NCBI GenBank assembly: GCA_037178625.1
Contig: CM074139.1
Coordinates: forward strand, 1,488,001 to 1,552,000
DNA from: Skeletonema tropicum
Lineage: Eukaryota > Bacillariophyta > Thalassiosirophyceae > Thalassiosirales > Thalassiosiraceae
Length of the DNA: 64,000 nucleotides
Reading direction: 5' to 3'
Below the pieces are notes generated by a model, which searched no databases, was not told where the DNA came from, and was given only the letters and a program-made list of their open reading frames with translations. Of this stretch, positions 19,801 through 30,518 are shown in pieces; position 1 is the first letter of the stretch; each line of letters opens with the position of its first letter. The position numbers and the translations under genes are program-made.

Positions 19801-21854
19801 AGAATATATAAGCGTAAGGACGAGTGGGAGAAATGGCAGCAGCCATAACACTCGTCACTAAGCTCACCGTCTGATTAGGAATGGGCTTTCCGTGCTCGTC
19901 GTGGACTTCTTTTGTCGTCTTCAAGCTTTTCATCTCTCCATCTTGTTCAAACGCGATGGTTGTAGGTATGGTTCCGATCAAGAAGCCATTGGCAATCGAG
20001 TGTTTTGGAGGGGATTCGCTCTTGGTCCTTAGGGAGGCTTTACAGCTTGAACAGATCATGAATTCACTAGCATCATCTTTACCGAAGCGCCTCGAGAGGA
20101 GCATGCCTTCCATACCACTAATTTCGTACTGTTGTTTGAGCTCTTGGTCAATTTCCTGTCCTCCATGATAATATTCTTGGTACGCCTCTACTCCAAGTCG
20201 GTCTTTGTGCTCTAGAAGTTCTTCCTTCGTGATCCAACACAGCTCCTCCGTTCCAATAATGAATTCATCACACACACTGCACCCAATGGCTCGGTGGCAG
20301 CCATCGCAATTGCAGCTGTCACCATTTTTTGTATTTGTACGTAACAGCAGCTCTCGTGCCTTGTTTGCACCATCCAAGTTCACTTCGATGTAAGGCACTT
20401 CACCATTGATGAAGATGTCGTCATCCTCGCAATAGGCATAATGTTCGACCTTGTTGGCTTCGGTTGCTTCGTTCCTCCTCTTTCGCCTTTCATTATCGTC
20501 CTGCTGCCGCCGTTTCTTCTGCTGGGGAGTCTCGTTTTTCCGTTCCTCACGTTTTCGCGAGGCATCTGCGTGGAGTTGAGCTGCGCGTCGCTGGGGTGTC
20601 CCTGCTCTCCGCCGCTTTTTCGTATCAGCTGCCCTGTTGCTCCTCAGCTCATCGTCACACGCCCTTATTAGATTCCGCCGTCTATTCTCTTGTTGCCTTG
20701 CGGATTCGTCAGGAGGAGGCGGTATGTATGTGACATCATTCTCACAACAGAGCTTCTTCAGCTTCTCTTCAGCTTTAATTCGACTTCGATTTTTTTTAAT
20801 CCTAGCGTTTCGATTTTTTCGTATCCTCCCACACTCCTCTACCATGCTCTTCCGTCTCACAGCCTGCTGCTGCTCCGATTCATGCTTCGGGGGTGTTAAA
20901 TATGCTACACCACACGACGTGCATTGCCTCTCCAATTCACTCTCCTTCCCAGTCCATTTGCGAGTGCGATGAGGGTCATATACTACACGAGAAGCAGCTG
21001 CTGCGGCGCCTAATCCAACAACAGCAACTGCGGCGGGTGCTTGAAAGGAACTCCCTACTGACTTACTATTCGGCGCAGTGACGAGCGTAGGGAGACTCAG
21101 GATGATTAACATTTGAAGAAGCCTCGATGACATCATGCCACGTGAATTCTTCAGGCAAACTCCTCTTGATGATGGGAGCGGCAATGAGTGTTTATGTTTT
21201 GCACCATCATAACAATCATCAGTGCAGATGTCCTTGAGGTGTGCTTGTGCTTGTTTCAAAGAAGGAAATTGCCAATATAAACACCAACCAGCAGAAATAG
21301 CACCAGCAATGATGGCACCTATTCTCGACGCAACAACATCTTTGAAAGTTGCTGCAAGAACATTCAGCACCGACAATTCGCCGCAAGGTACAGATCGATC
21401 ATTTGGCTCTGCGACATAGAGGGGATGGCCCAAAAGGATCAATAAACAAAGAATCCTTTTCCAGGGGGTATTGGATGGATTCCTTGATCGAGTTCTATGA
21501 TTTCTGCTGCGGCTGCTTTCCGTTTCTGATCTCACATCGCACATGACTTGTTGTATGGCGAAAGAGATAGAGATAGTTCTCGCGAGGAGGAGGAATAGGC
21601 GCCATTGCAATTGCATACGCCTGAACTGCATGATCTTCTTGCGCCAGAAACAGCGGGAATAATATCCTGTGCAGGCGAGAGTGTACTGCGTCCAGAAAAC
21701 AGATATCGCAACACTATACCTCGCGAGGATGATGGCATTCGCCACATAACCAACTGCAGGCAGCCCTTAGAGAGCAACCGACCAATTCAAGGAAATCGGC
21801 GATGGAGTAGCTGTTCCGATTGGATCGCAAAGCATTGTTTTTCTTGAGAAAGTT
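13803..21854 (-). mobile_element. Helitron, family 1 (boundaries unresolved)
   Basis: Rolling-circle transposon recognised from its Rep-helicase gene. The 3' boundary should lie near the left edge, but no convincing hairpin plus CTRR end was found in 13803-13967, only an AATAAA on the minus strand and two TCTAYARGGTTGTTT repeats. The 5' boundary runs into the assembly gap at 21855. Confidence 0.7.
13968..21631 (-). CDS. Helitron Rep-helicase protein, two exons
   Basis: Exons 21631-18764 and 18662-13968 are joined by a 101-bp intron (GTAAGT...ATAG), giving about 2,536 residues. The frame is open upstream to 21745 but starts there with GTG; the first ATG is at 21631 and the true start is uncertain. 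The N-terminal part has hydrophobic stretches, then long Lys/Arg-rich coiled-coil-like segments, then Cys-rich zinc-finger-like clusters (CNCDGCHRAIGCSVC). The Helitron-like Rep region includes HSLFVTITIDDECSF and the His-x-His nickase motif GRGSLHSHWLVW. It is followed by SYIAYVNK, a weak match to the catalytic Tyr motif. The C-terminal PIF1/RecD-like helicase has Walker A GFAGAGKST, Walker B ILIIDEVSFL, FAGDFQQNEP, and late motifs ASDAITGHKLQG and VILSRVRTL. No frameshift or stop was seen, so it may still be functional. Confidence 0.88.
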
Positions 21855-22354
21855 NNNNNNNNNNNNNNNNNNNNNNNNNNNNNNNNNNNNNNNNNNNNNN
21901 NNNNNNNNNNNNNNNNNNNNNNNNNNNNNNNNNNNNNNNNNNNNNNNNNNNNNNNNNNNNNNNNNNNNNNNNNNNNNNNNNNNNNNNNNNNNNNNNNNNN
22001 NNNNNNNNNNNNNNNNNNNNNNNNNNNNNNNNNNNNNNNNNNNNNNNNNNNNNNNNNNNNNNNNNNNNNNNNNNNNNNNNNNNNNNNNNNNNNNNNNNNN
22101 NNNNNNNNNNNNNNNNNNNNNNNNNNNNNNNNNNNNNNNNNNNNNNNNNNNNNNNNNNNNNNNNNNNNNNNNNNNNNNNNNNNNNNNNNNNNNNNNNNNN
22201 NNNNNNNNNNNNNNNNNNNNNNNNNNNNNNNNNNNNNNNNNNNNNNNNNNNNNNNNNNNNNNNNNNNNNNNNNNNNNNNNNNNNNNNNNNNNNNNNNNNN
22301 NNNNNNNNNNNNNNNNNNNNNNNNNNNNNNNNNNNNNNNNNNNNNNNNNNNNNN
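21855..22354. other. Assembly gap of exactly 500 N
   Basis: The round length suggests a scaffold placeholder of unknown true size. It lies between two Helitron genes pointing away from each other and removes the 5' ends of both. Confidence 0.98.
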
Positions 22355-25156
22355 AGCTCCGCCGACATCAATGGCGTCCAAACCTTGGTCAAGATGTCCC
22401 TAAACATGATGACAAGCAAGAGGCTCATCAGCATTCAAGAGGCTGTGCACGAGATAGATCGTCTGAGTTTAACACTGTGTTCGGATGTTATCACCTACGT
22501 TTCGATACAAAACTGTCTGAAACTGCGAAAATCCTCCGACCCAAAGCCAAAAGATCTAGTGTATTGCTACGCAACACGTGATGAAAAACACAACAGATTA
22601 TCATTGGACGAGTATTTCTATAAGGTTTGGTGCAGGAAAAACTTCATGATCGACCCAGATAGCGATCGGGAATGTAACAGGATCCTACTCCCAAGAGGTC
22701 TCAACTGCAGACCACGATACCCTATCGACTTCGATTACGCACGAGGGATGTTAATCATGCACAAACCGTGGAGTTTCAAGAATCCATTATGTACCAGAGA
22801 CAAACAACGGACAATAGACACTTTCAAAAAAATGCTCGACACTAGAGTTGTCCCTACAAATGTTGTCACCGAATATGAGCGAGCTGTAAGGTATGCTCAC
22901 GAGAAGAGAATTGAGGTAGTGGCGAAGCAGGGCACTATTCAGGCAGATGTCAACATAGACGATCTCGATCCAGAAGACGCGGAACAATTCCTGAACTTTT
23001 TCCATTCCAGCCAGTTAACTGACATGAAGACCAACCCGATCCTTGCGGAAAACATGACAGTGGACATAGGATTGAACCACGATTGGTCGGCGAGCTTCTT
23101 CCAGGGAGATAGGGACATAACAATGCCTGGGGAGGAGTACACGATCATGATTAGGGATCATGCTACCAAGGTACTAAATGATGAGAATGATCCAACTGAT
23201 ATTCCCACAAAATCAGATGGTACAAAGTATGACATCAACGACCTATCCGACGAACAACGAATGATAGTGCTCGCGACGGTCGATACAGTTGTCAAGTTCC
23301 TAGAGAACGACGAAGACTACTTGCCACTGCGAGCCACCATTACTGGCATGGGCGGATGTGGGAAGTCACATGTCATAAGCACTATCATATCCATCATAAG
23401 AGAGATGACCAACGTGAACAACACAGTCCAAGTTGCCGCACCGTCAGGCAGTGCTGCTTATAATGTCAAGGGCTGCACGCTGCATTCCCTTCTTGGTATT
23501 AACGTGCAGGTGCCATGGGCATCTTTGAATGCTGAAAGGAAGAAAGAGCTTCAAAAGAAGCTCAAGGAACTTCTTGTCTTGATGGTCGACGAGAGAAGCA
23601 TGATGAACTCACACGTGACATATGGAGCTGAAGAGCACGTTCGAGAATGCGCATTTTACGGTCACAATAACACGGAGCTGTGGGGTGGTGTTCCTGTTGT
23701 ACTGTTGTTCGGTGACGATTTTCAATTGCCCCCAACGGACAAGAATGGAGCCATAAGCGGATATGACAAGTATCACAGTAATCAGAGACCCCAATCAATG
23801 ACTGCAAGAAGCAAGAACAACCAGGTATGCGAGTACGAAGGTTGTTACATTCTTACTGTCATGATGGTAGATAATGTGTTCAAATTGACTCGAAACTTCC
23901 GGACACAAGACAAGGACGACTGCGAATTGATGAACAGAATGAGAGTGGGCGATCAAACAAAGGAGGACGCACGTCGTCTGATCAACTTGCATTTAAGCTA
24001 CTATTCCTCCAAGTTCAGAGACACTATCGAGGACGATCCAAAAACATTGCATGCCTACGCAAAACGGGAGGAAATGAATAAGCAAAATGTCAAAATGCTC
24101 GTAAAAACACAGAAACGGCTGTCAGTACCGGTAGCACGGCTCAGATGCCAATTCAGGAGCAACATGGTTGGCAATCCCACTGTGTACCAGTCGCATTTCT
24201 TCGGCAAAAAGATGTTGTACACTTTAGACGTTTGCGTTGGTGTGCACGTGTGCCTGGAGACAGCGAACATTGATCCGAACTCTGGCCTGTACGTTGGAGC
24301 GATTGGGAAGGTGATTGACATCGTTTATGACGAGCAGCACTCCGTAGGACCAAACACAAATGGTGTTGAATCCCTCCCAAAGTATATAGTCGTTGATTTC
24401 CCATACTTCAAACCGCGGCAAGGCATTGAACCCTGGGACAAAAAGAATCCAACGGTGAGTGAAAGTAGAAATGTATTCTTGAACTCGAAATATAGCATGG
24501 CACTGATCAATCATCCCTCTTTACACAAATTTGCAATCACTCCACTCCACCACTCCACTCAGCACGTGCCAATACCACCCTACACTCACATCTGCAACAA
24601 AGGATGCTGTACTGCCACGTTCATGCCCCTGCAAATTGCATTCGCAATCACAATACACCGCTGCCAGGGCATGGAGGCCGGGTTCGGCAAGGACGATCGA
24701 TGGAATCGCATGGTGATAGATCCGTCAGATGAGCTCTGGGAGAGAAGCCAGTGCCTTGGGACAGGATACGTTGCTACCAGCAGGGGCAAAACACTTGGTT
24801 CCAAAAATGTTATGCACCCGACGGATAGTGCCATTTATTGGACAGGGCCGAGCGTGTCTGTAGAACGGTTACACAATTGCAAGACGAACCAAGATGGCCA
24901 ACTCTGCAAACTCTTCAAGAAGCGGGACAAATGGGTCAAATACCTTGACGGCAAGGCAGAAGAAACCAAGACAAGATACAACAAAAGAAAGCTTGATGAA
25001 ATGACGAAAACAACTTACCAAAAGGCAGTGAGTGGTACTTTAATAAAAAATAGAGAGGACCTGACGAACCGCATCACCGAAATCATAACCAACCCAAACA
25101 AAAAATGGAAAGAAGCGAAGAAAGAATACCAATTGCCACGCGATTATTTTTCCTAG
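22355..25156 (+). CDS. Helitron PIF1-like helicase region, 5' truncated by gap
   Basis: The frame is open from the gap edge, reading SSADINGVQTLVKMSLN before the first ATG, so the start is missing. About 933 residues remain. Early residues (RLISIQEAVHEIDRLSLTL) match the Helitron linker between Rep and helicase. The helicase has Walker A GMGGCGKSH, Walker B LLVLMVDERSMM, FGDDFQLPP, QIAFAITIHRCQGME and the terminal GYVATSRG. Walker B has Arg after the Glu, which is usually followed by Ile or Val and Ser/His. The Rep nuclease would be in or beyond the gap. No internal stop is seen. Role: unwinding DNA during rolling-circle transposition. Confidence 0.88.
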   Translation, partial: SSADINGVQTLVKMSLNMMTSKRLISIQEAVHEIDRLSLTLCSDVITYVSIQNCLKLRKSSDPKPKDLVYCYATRDEKHNRLSLDEYFYKVWCRKNFMIDPDSDRECNRILLPRGLNCRPRYPIDFDYARGMLIMHKPWSFKNPLCTRDKQRTIDTFKKMLDTRVVPTNVVTEYERAVRYAHEKRIEVVAKQGTIQADVNIDDLDPEDAEQFLNFFHSSQLTDMKTNPILAENMTVDIGLNHDWSASFFQGDRDITMPGEEYTIMIRDHATKVLNDENDPTDIPTKSDGTKYDINDLSDEQRMIVLATVDTVVKFLENDEDYLPLRATITGMGGCGKSHVISTIISIIREMTNVNNTVQVAAPSGSAAYNVKGCTLHSLLGINVQVPWASLNAERKKELQKKLKELLVLMVDERSMMNSHVTYGAEEHVRECAFYGHNNTELWGGVPVVLLFGDDFQLPPTDKNGAISGYDKYHSNQRPQSMTARSKNNQVCEYEGCYILTVMMVDNVFKLTRNFRTQDKDDCELMNRMRVGDQTKEDARRLINLHLSYYSSKFRDTIEDDPKTLHAYAKREEMNKQNVKMLVKTQKRLSVPVARLRCQFRSNMVGNPTVYQSHFFGKKMLYTLDVCVGVHVCLETANIDPNSGLYVGAIGKVIDIVYDEQHSVGPNTNGVESLPKYIVVDFPYFKPRQGIEPWDKKNPTVSESRNVFLNSKYSMALINHPSLHKFAITPLHHSTQHVPIPPYTHICNKGCCTATFMPLQIAFAITIHRCQGMEAGFGKDDRWNRMVIDPSDELWERSQCLGTGYVATSRGKTLGSKNVMHPTDSAIYWTGPSVSVERLHNCKTNQDGQLCKLFKKRDKWVKYLDGKAEETKTRYNKRKLDEMTKTTYQKAVSGTLIKNREDLTNRITEIITNPNKKWKEAKKEYQLPRDYFS

Positions 25157-25168
25157 TGGACGATACAA

Positions 25169-25619
25169 TGCCATATTCACAACTTGCATGGAAAATAAAT
25201 TTGTCTTGAAGACAAAATTATTTTCAATTGACAGATACAACAAAGGGAGAATGTTTCTCGTGATGAAGAAACATGTCACCTATAATGACAATATACCTGC
25301 ATTTCTTTCTGCGAATGACGGTATCCTCGACAGATATAGCCAATCAATTTCTGTAAAAAGCGCATTTAAGCCAGGTACTTCTCGCTTTCTACGTAGGAAC
25401 AAGTACAAATTCTACAGCGGTATGGGTCTACAGAGCCTCTACGTGTCCCCCAGGTAAACCTTCTCACTAAATAGCTACTATACTGATTCCTACCAAGATC
25501 CCTGTAGAAAAAAGTTTGGAAAAAAATGGAGAATTTGTGACCATAAGGGGTTGGGCACCTCCCGGCCCCGTTATCGACACTTCACTGCGCTTGTTTCGAC
25601 CCGGGGCCCCGAGGGCCGA
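25169..25619 (+). repeat. Helitron 3'-terminal sequence, copy A
   Basis: This 451-bp segment is present in inverted orientation at 27842-28325, highly similar apart from short indels. It begins inside a short shared coding tail (MxYSQLAWKINLS, stop), passes a hairpin around TTTGTCTTGAAGACAAA, and ends in the GC-rich palindrome. An 89-codon open frame at 25188-25457 is partly shared with copy B, but the differences include amino-acid changes and give no evidence of coding. Confidence 0.85.
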
Positions 25620-25695
25620 CTATCGATTTTGATTTGTATAACCTTGACCATTCGCCGATTAAAGGTGTCATACCGATTGGAGCGGTGTAAAAGAC

Positions 25696-27841
25696 ATGCA
25701 CGCATTGCTTCGTCAAAAAGTAATCAGGGGAAATGGACTTAAGACTGTTGTTGTCGCAGCGTCCCTGACCAAGAAGGGAAACCGTAACTCACGCCCCTTG
25801 GTTTTATTACTTGACTCCGGTGCAGATGATGACATCATCTTTCTGCCCGATGAAGAAGTAAAGGCTTTTGACCCTATACCTCTAGCTCATCCAAATGTGT
25901 GGACCACGTCCAATGGCCAGTTCAACACAAGCGAAGTCGCAGAACTATCTTTCTTGCTTCCGGAGTATTCTCAAAGTAAGATTATGTCTTGTACTGCTGA
26001 CATCAGACGCATCGACAACAGGAGGAGCGTTCAATACGACGCCATTATTGGTGTTAAAACCCTTCATGCTTGGGGAGTTACTATGCATTTCAAAGAGAAA
26101 GTCCTTGAAATTGATGGCATCTCCCGTCCTATGAAAAACAAGGACGAATTCAAAGATGAAAACGTCTTGATGAACATCTATAATGAAGCCCTAGAGCCTC
26201 AGTCAACTAAAGAGGAGACTGATAGAGCCGTCAAGATTTTGGATGCCAAGTATGAAGCCGCCGATCTAGAAAAGATCGTCGATGAAAATTGCTCTCATCT
26301 CTCCAGAATGCAGAGACTTCAACTACTCAACTTACTCAAGAAACATGAGAAGATGTTTAGCGGATCTCTCGGTGAATGGAAAGGTGAGGAAGTCCATTTT
26401 GAGCTTAAGCCAAATGTGAAACCGTTCCGTGGTAGACCGTTTGATGTCCCACAGATACACAAAGAAACAATTATGAAAGAACTTCAACGCTTAATTGATA
26501 TAGGAGTTCTGGAGCAGGTACAGCAAGCAGACTGGCTCAGTCCATCTTTTATTATTCCTAAGTCAGACGGCACAGTCCGCTTCCTCTCCGACTTCCGCCA
26601 GCTTAACAAAGCGCTAGTGCGACGCCCCTTCCCGCTTCCTAAGGTATCGGGTATGTTGCAACAGATGGAAGGCTTTACTTTTGCCTCAGCGATTGATCTC
26701 AATATGGGATATTACCATTTGAAGCTTGATCTCGAGACGATGAAGATTTGCGCCATTGTATTTCCTTGGGGAATTTACAGGTACAAAAGACTTCCAATGG
26801 GAGTTGCTTGAAGCCCGGACATCTTCCAAAGTAAAATGAGTTCACTCTTTGCTGAGTTGGACTACGTGCAGGCTTACATTGATGATTTGCTCTGCCTATC
26901 CAAAGGAACCTTTGAGGACCACCTGGAGAAACTCGACGTGGTATTACAAAAATTAAGCGACGCTGGTCTGCAAGTCAACGCAGCCAAAAGTAAATTCGCA
27001 GCAGTAGAGATTGATTACCTTGGGTATCATCTCACCAAACAAGGAATTGCACCACAACATTCCAAAGTCGCCGCTATCCTTGCTCTCAAACCACCTCGTA
27101 ACGTGAAAGATCTTCGACGTTGCCTCGGTATTATTCAGTATTACCGTGACTTGTGGGTGTCAAGAACACAGCTCCTCGCTCCACTCACTGATCTAGTTGG
27201 AGAATGTGGAACCACTAAACGCTCTACCAAAAAGAAGCCGCCGTGGCGGTGGGAGCAGGTTCATCAGGATGCTTTTGATGAGATCAAGAAGGTAATCGCC
27301 CGAGATGTTATCCTGGCCTACCCGAACTTCGGTGAAGAGTTCACTATCTTTACTGATGCTTCAACTCGCCAGCTTGGGGGAGTGATTACGCAAAATAACC
27401 GTCCCATTGCCTTTTTCAGCCGGAAGTTAACTGCCGCGCAAATGAAGTACACTGTGACGGAACTTGAATTGCTTTCTATCGTCGAACTCTTGAAAGAATT
27501 CAAAGGTATGCTGCTTGGACAGAAGCTGGTGATTTATACAGATCATCAGAATCTCGTTCGAGATAGCTTAGGCAGCACCTCTGACAGAGTGCAGAGATGG
27601 AATCTACTCCTCAATGAGTATGGAGCCGACATTAGGTACATCAAGGGTGTTGATAATACCGTTGCTGATGCCATTAGTCGATTAGATTATTGCCCAAAAA
27701 TCAACCCTCATCCAGAAGACGAACTCGACAGCAAAGGGAACTTCAGGTCTGAATATTCTCACCGCAAGTGGAATAAGCTGGTCTCTCTCTTCTCTCATTA
27801 TCAAAACGATGATGAGTGTGTTCTGGATAGAGAAGATGTGA
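25696..27841 (+). pseudogene. Ty3/gypsy pol, first part: protease, RT, RNase H, with nonsense codon
   Basis: Aspartic protease motif VLLLDSGADDDIIF opens the region. The reverse transcriptase has PSFIIPKSDGTVRFLSDFR, SAIDLNMGYYHLKL, RYKRLPMGVA and the catalytic YIDDLL. RNase H follows with FTIFTDASTRQLGG, VTELELLSIV and IYTDHQNLV, then the typical ending NTVADAISRLDY. A TGA at 26809-26811, right after RLPMGVA, interrupts the frame; the same frame resumes as SPDIFQSKMSSLF, so it is a point nonsense change. The frame then runs to 27841, where the Helitron-like element begins. Confidence 0.92.
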
Positions 27842-28325
27842 TCGGCCCTCGGGGCCCCGGGTCGAAACAAGCGCAGTGAAGTGTCGATAACGGGGCCGGG
27901 AGGTGCCCAACCCCTTATGGTCACAAATTCTCCATTTTTTTCCAAACTTTTTTCTACAGGGATCTTGGTAGGAATCAGTATAGTAGCTGTTTAGTGAGAA
28001 AGTTTACCTGGTGGACACGTAGAGGCTCTGTAGACCATACCGCTGTAGGATTTGTACTTGTTCCTACGTAGAAAGCGAGAAGTACCTGGCTTTAAGGCGC
28101 TTGTTACAGAAATTGATTGGCTATATCTGTCGAGGATACCATCATTTGCAGAAAGAAATACAGGTACATTGTCATTATAGGTGACATGTTTCTTCATCAC
28201 GAGAAATATTCTCCCTTTGTTGTATCCTTTATTGATTGTCGTTAATTTGTCATGTTGCCGCGATTGAAAATAAATTTGTCTTCAAGACAAATTTATTTTC
28301 CATGCAAGTTGTGAATATTGCATTG
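27842..28325 (-). repeat. Helitron 3'-terminal sequence, copy B (inverted relative to copy A)
   Basis: Minus-strand counterpart of 25169-25619. The two outermost sequences match to the last base (GGGCCGA) and then differ, one running into gypsy pol and the other into the sequence before it. Copy B has a short insertion near 28230-28262 relative to A. Confidence 0.85.
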
Positions 28326-30518
28326 GAAAAGAACTTCTCTCCAGGGATGATATACCTGAACTGACCAAGCTGTCGCAAATGGTGTGGCAAACAGGACTGT
28401 CTAAGGAGTGTTTCTGTAAGTCCATTATGTTGCCAAGTGTCACTAACACGATTATGTCATCAAGTTCCTGTGATTTATGTTTCGGAATGAAACGAAGCTT
28501 CGTCTCGCGATGACCGTCTACCAAATTTTGTTCAGCGACCATACTTTGCTTCTTGATCTCCTTCAGAGGTATGCCTTTGTGTCGGACTTGCTTGACACAT
28601 AGGACTTTTTGAAGCCAGGTTGTCACAAAGAATATTATATGTTTTAACGATATATTCGGAGCTGGAAGTAACATGGGGAAAAGACCAAAAATGTCAGCGA
28701 TGAAGTGAAGTATCGGACCTCAAAATATTTTTGTCGTGAGGACAAATTTATTTTCAGAATCGTACACCGTACCAGTGACACTCGTACAAGTATAATAACT
28801 CACCTTGTCTAGCAATGGACGATGTTGTATCTTTTACAGGTGTCACAACTGGAACTGGAATGACCTTTTCCGACAGCTCTCCCAACATAGATCCAATAGT
28901 TCCAGACGCTTTTGTGTTCTGTGGAATTTCTCCAACTCCAACTGGCCGAGCTGCATTGCCATTATTGCTACGAAATACACCAGCATCGTCTGCTTCCAAG
29001 GGGGCGTTATCAACATTACCAACACCCATATTGGTGCCATCATTATCACGTTCTCCTGACAGTCTAGCAACCGAAGTAGCATTACGACACGGATAATCCT
29101 TCACGGTAGAACCAGAAGACTCATGAAACAGGCGGTCGAGACAGCTGCGCGGAAGTCTACTGGTAGACAGAGAATCATATAAATGATCGCGAATGGTTTG
29201 GCGGCCCACAAGACTGTGATCTTCTGAGCAGCGGCGATATGCGCGAACAGTAGCAGGTTGTTCCCCAGCATGATACAGCAACGCCGGAAGATTAGTTGGG
29301 TCAACTGCTGACTCCTCACCAGAAGGAGTAGACGCTGGTATGTCCGTTTCAGACGGATGATGAGTATTCACTGGAGTTGCGGCACTACCATTGCTCTCTT
29401 TAGGGCACTGCTGTTCGATGTCATAATTTTTTGATGATTGCTTTAACTTTAACAAAGAACTCGCCTGCTCGACATCGTCATAATCATTATTATTATCGCA
29501 TGATCTCCATGATTTGCATGATGCATCAAATGCTTCTGCCTGCTCAAAGTTAGTGCATCTAACATGAGCGGGAGAGATGCAATCGCCTTGCTTTGTCTGC
29601 AGAAGAGGTATATCATGCTCGTTCTTGTTGTTGTCGACAACATCTTTTTTGTTGCCCGCTGTCACACCGCCATTGCTGAAGTAAATGAAAATAGGGATAA
29701 GTAAGGATAAGTGATTAGTTTTTGACATGACGACATTCATATGGGAGAAACAATACCAGTTCAAGTTTAAAATAAATTTGCATACATCACAATTTTATTT
29801 TTGGCATGAACTCTATGGAAGGTTAATACCACACAGCAAAAAGCGACTTAAATGTAGATGAATGAGCGATCCTTTCTATGTTCGTACGATCAATCTACGT
29901 AATGTTTTACGCAGTGTTAAGCGTTTCGCTTATACATGAAATTCTGAATCACATAAGACGCTTCTTCCAATTTCAGCTCATCTTAACAATACACTTTCGG
30001 ACTTACCCATTAGACAATACGCTGGAACACTCTGGAGCAGCCAACGACTGCAAGTTATGACTGTTATTTACACAACGGCCATAATTCATTATTCCAGCTT
30101 TGCTTTCTGCATCCGATTTGTAGAACTGAGCCGAGCTTGAACCGTTACAGGTAACGTTGCGATTGGAAATGACATTGTAAGCGATAGATAATTGTTCCTG
30201 TCTGGTGCGATATAGATCCATTACGCATCCTAGCTCAGACAATACATGTTTTAGTTCACGCATATTGCAAGAGGAAAGAACAAGCCTCAGAAGAGTATGT
30301 GGATCAGTAGAGTGTTCGAAGCATGGATTGCGCGATGATTGTAATTCTACTATTTCGCGGAAGATATGATCGCCTACACGCACTTTCGGCCATTGGACGT
30401 TGTAAATTATTTGACGAATAGACAGAAATGAGCATCTAACACCCTTCCGAGCGCTCTTGCTGTTCACGTCGGAAGAGGATGGTTGCTGTTGCTGCGCTTT
30501 CTCTCTTGAAGTGTGCAT
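28282..30518 (-). CDS. Three-exon gene of unknown function carried by the Helitron-like insertion
   Basis: Exons 30518-30007, 29675-28804 and 28661-28282 are joined by introns 30006-29676 (GTAAGT...CTTCAG) and 28803-28662 (GTGAGT...TTCCAG). All phases agree (2, then 1), giving 587 residues, which is good evidence for a real gene model. Exon 1 has a predicted-globular piece (RQIIYNVQWPKVRVGDHIFR, then MRELKHVLSELGCVMDLYRT). Exon 2 is Ser/Asn/Asp-rich. Exon 3 has a hydrophobic helix (IIFFVTTWLQKVLCV) and ends with the WKINLS tail that lies within the shared Helitron terminus. Copy A keeps the same last residues after its helicase gene. I do not recognise the protein. It may be a captured host gene or an accessory Helitron protein. 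Confidence 0.6.

Larger units (their letters stand above)
22355..25619 (+). mobile_element. Helitron, family 2, copy A (5' part lost in gap)
   Basis: Contains the helicase part of a Helitron protein and ends at 25619 (...GGCCCCGAGGGCCGA). The end is defined by comparison with copy B (27842-32028), whose terminal sequence is the same up to that base and then diverges. The terminus is GC-rich and palindromic (CCCGGGGCCCCG) but lacks the canonical CTRR end. Its sequence differs from the family 1 protein at 13968-21631. Confidence 0.75.

Noticed and set aside
25169..28325. LTR pair flanking pol
   Set aside because: The two matching segments are in opposite orientation, end outside the gypsy frame, and one lies inside an insertion that splits pol; LTRs are direct repeats.
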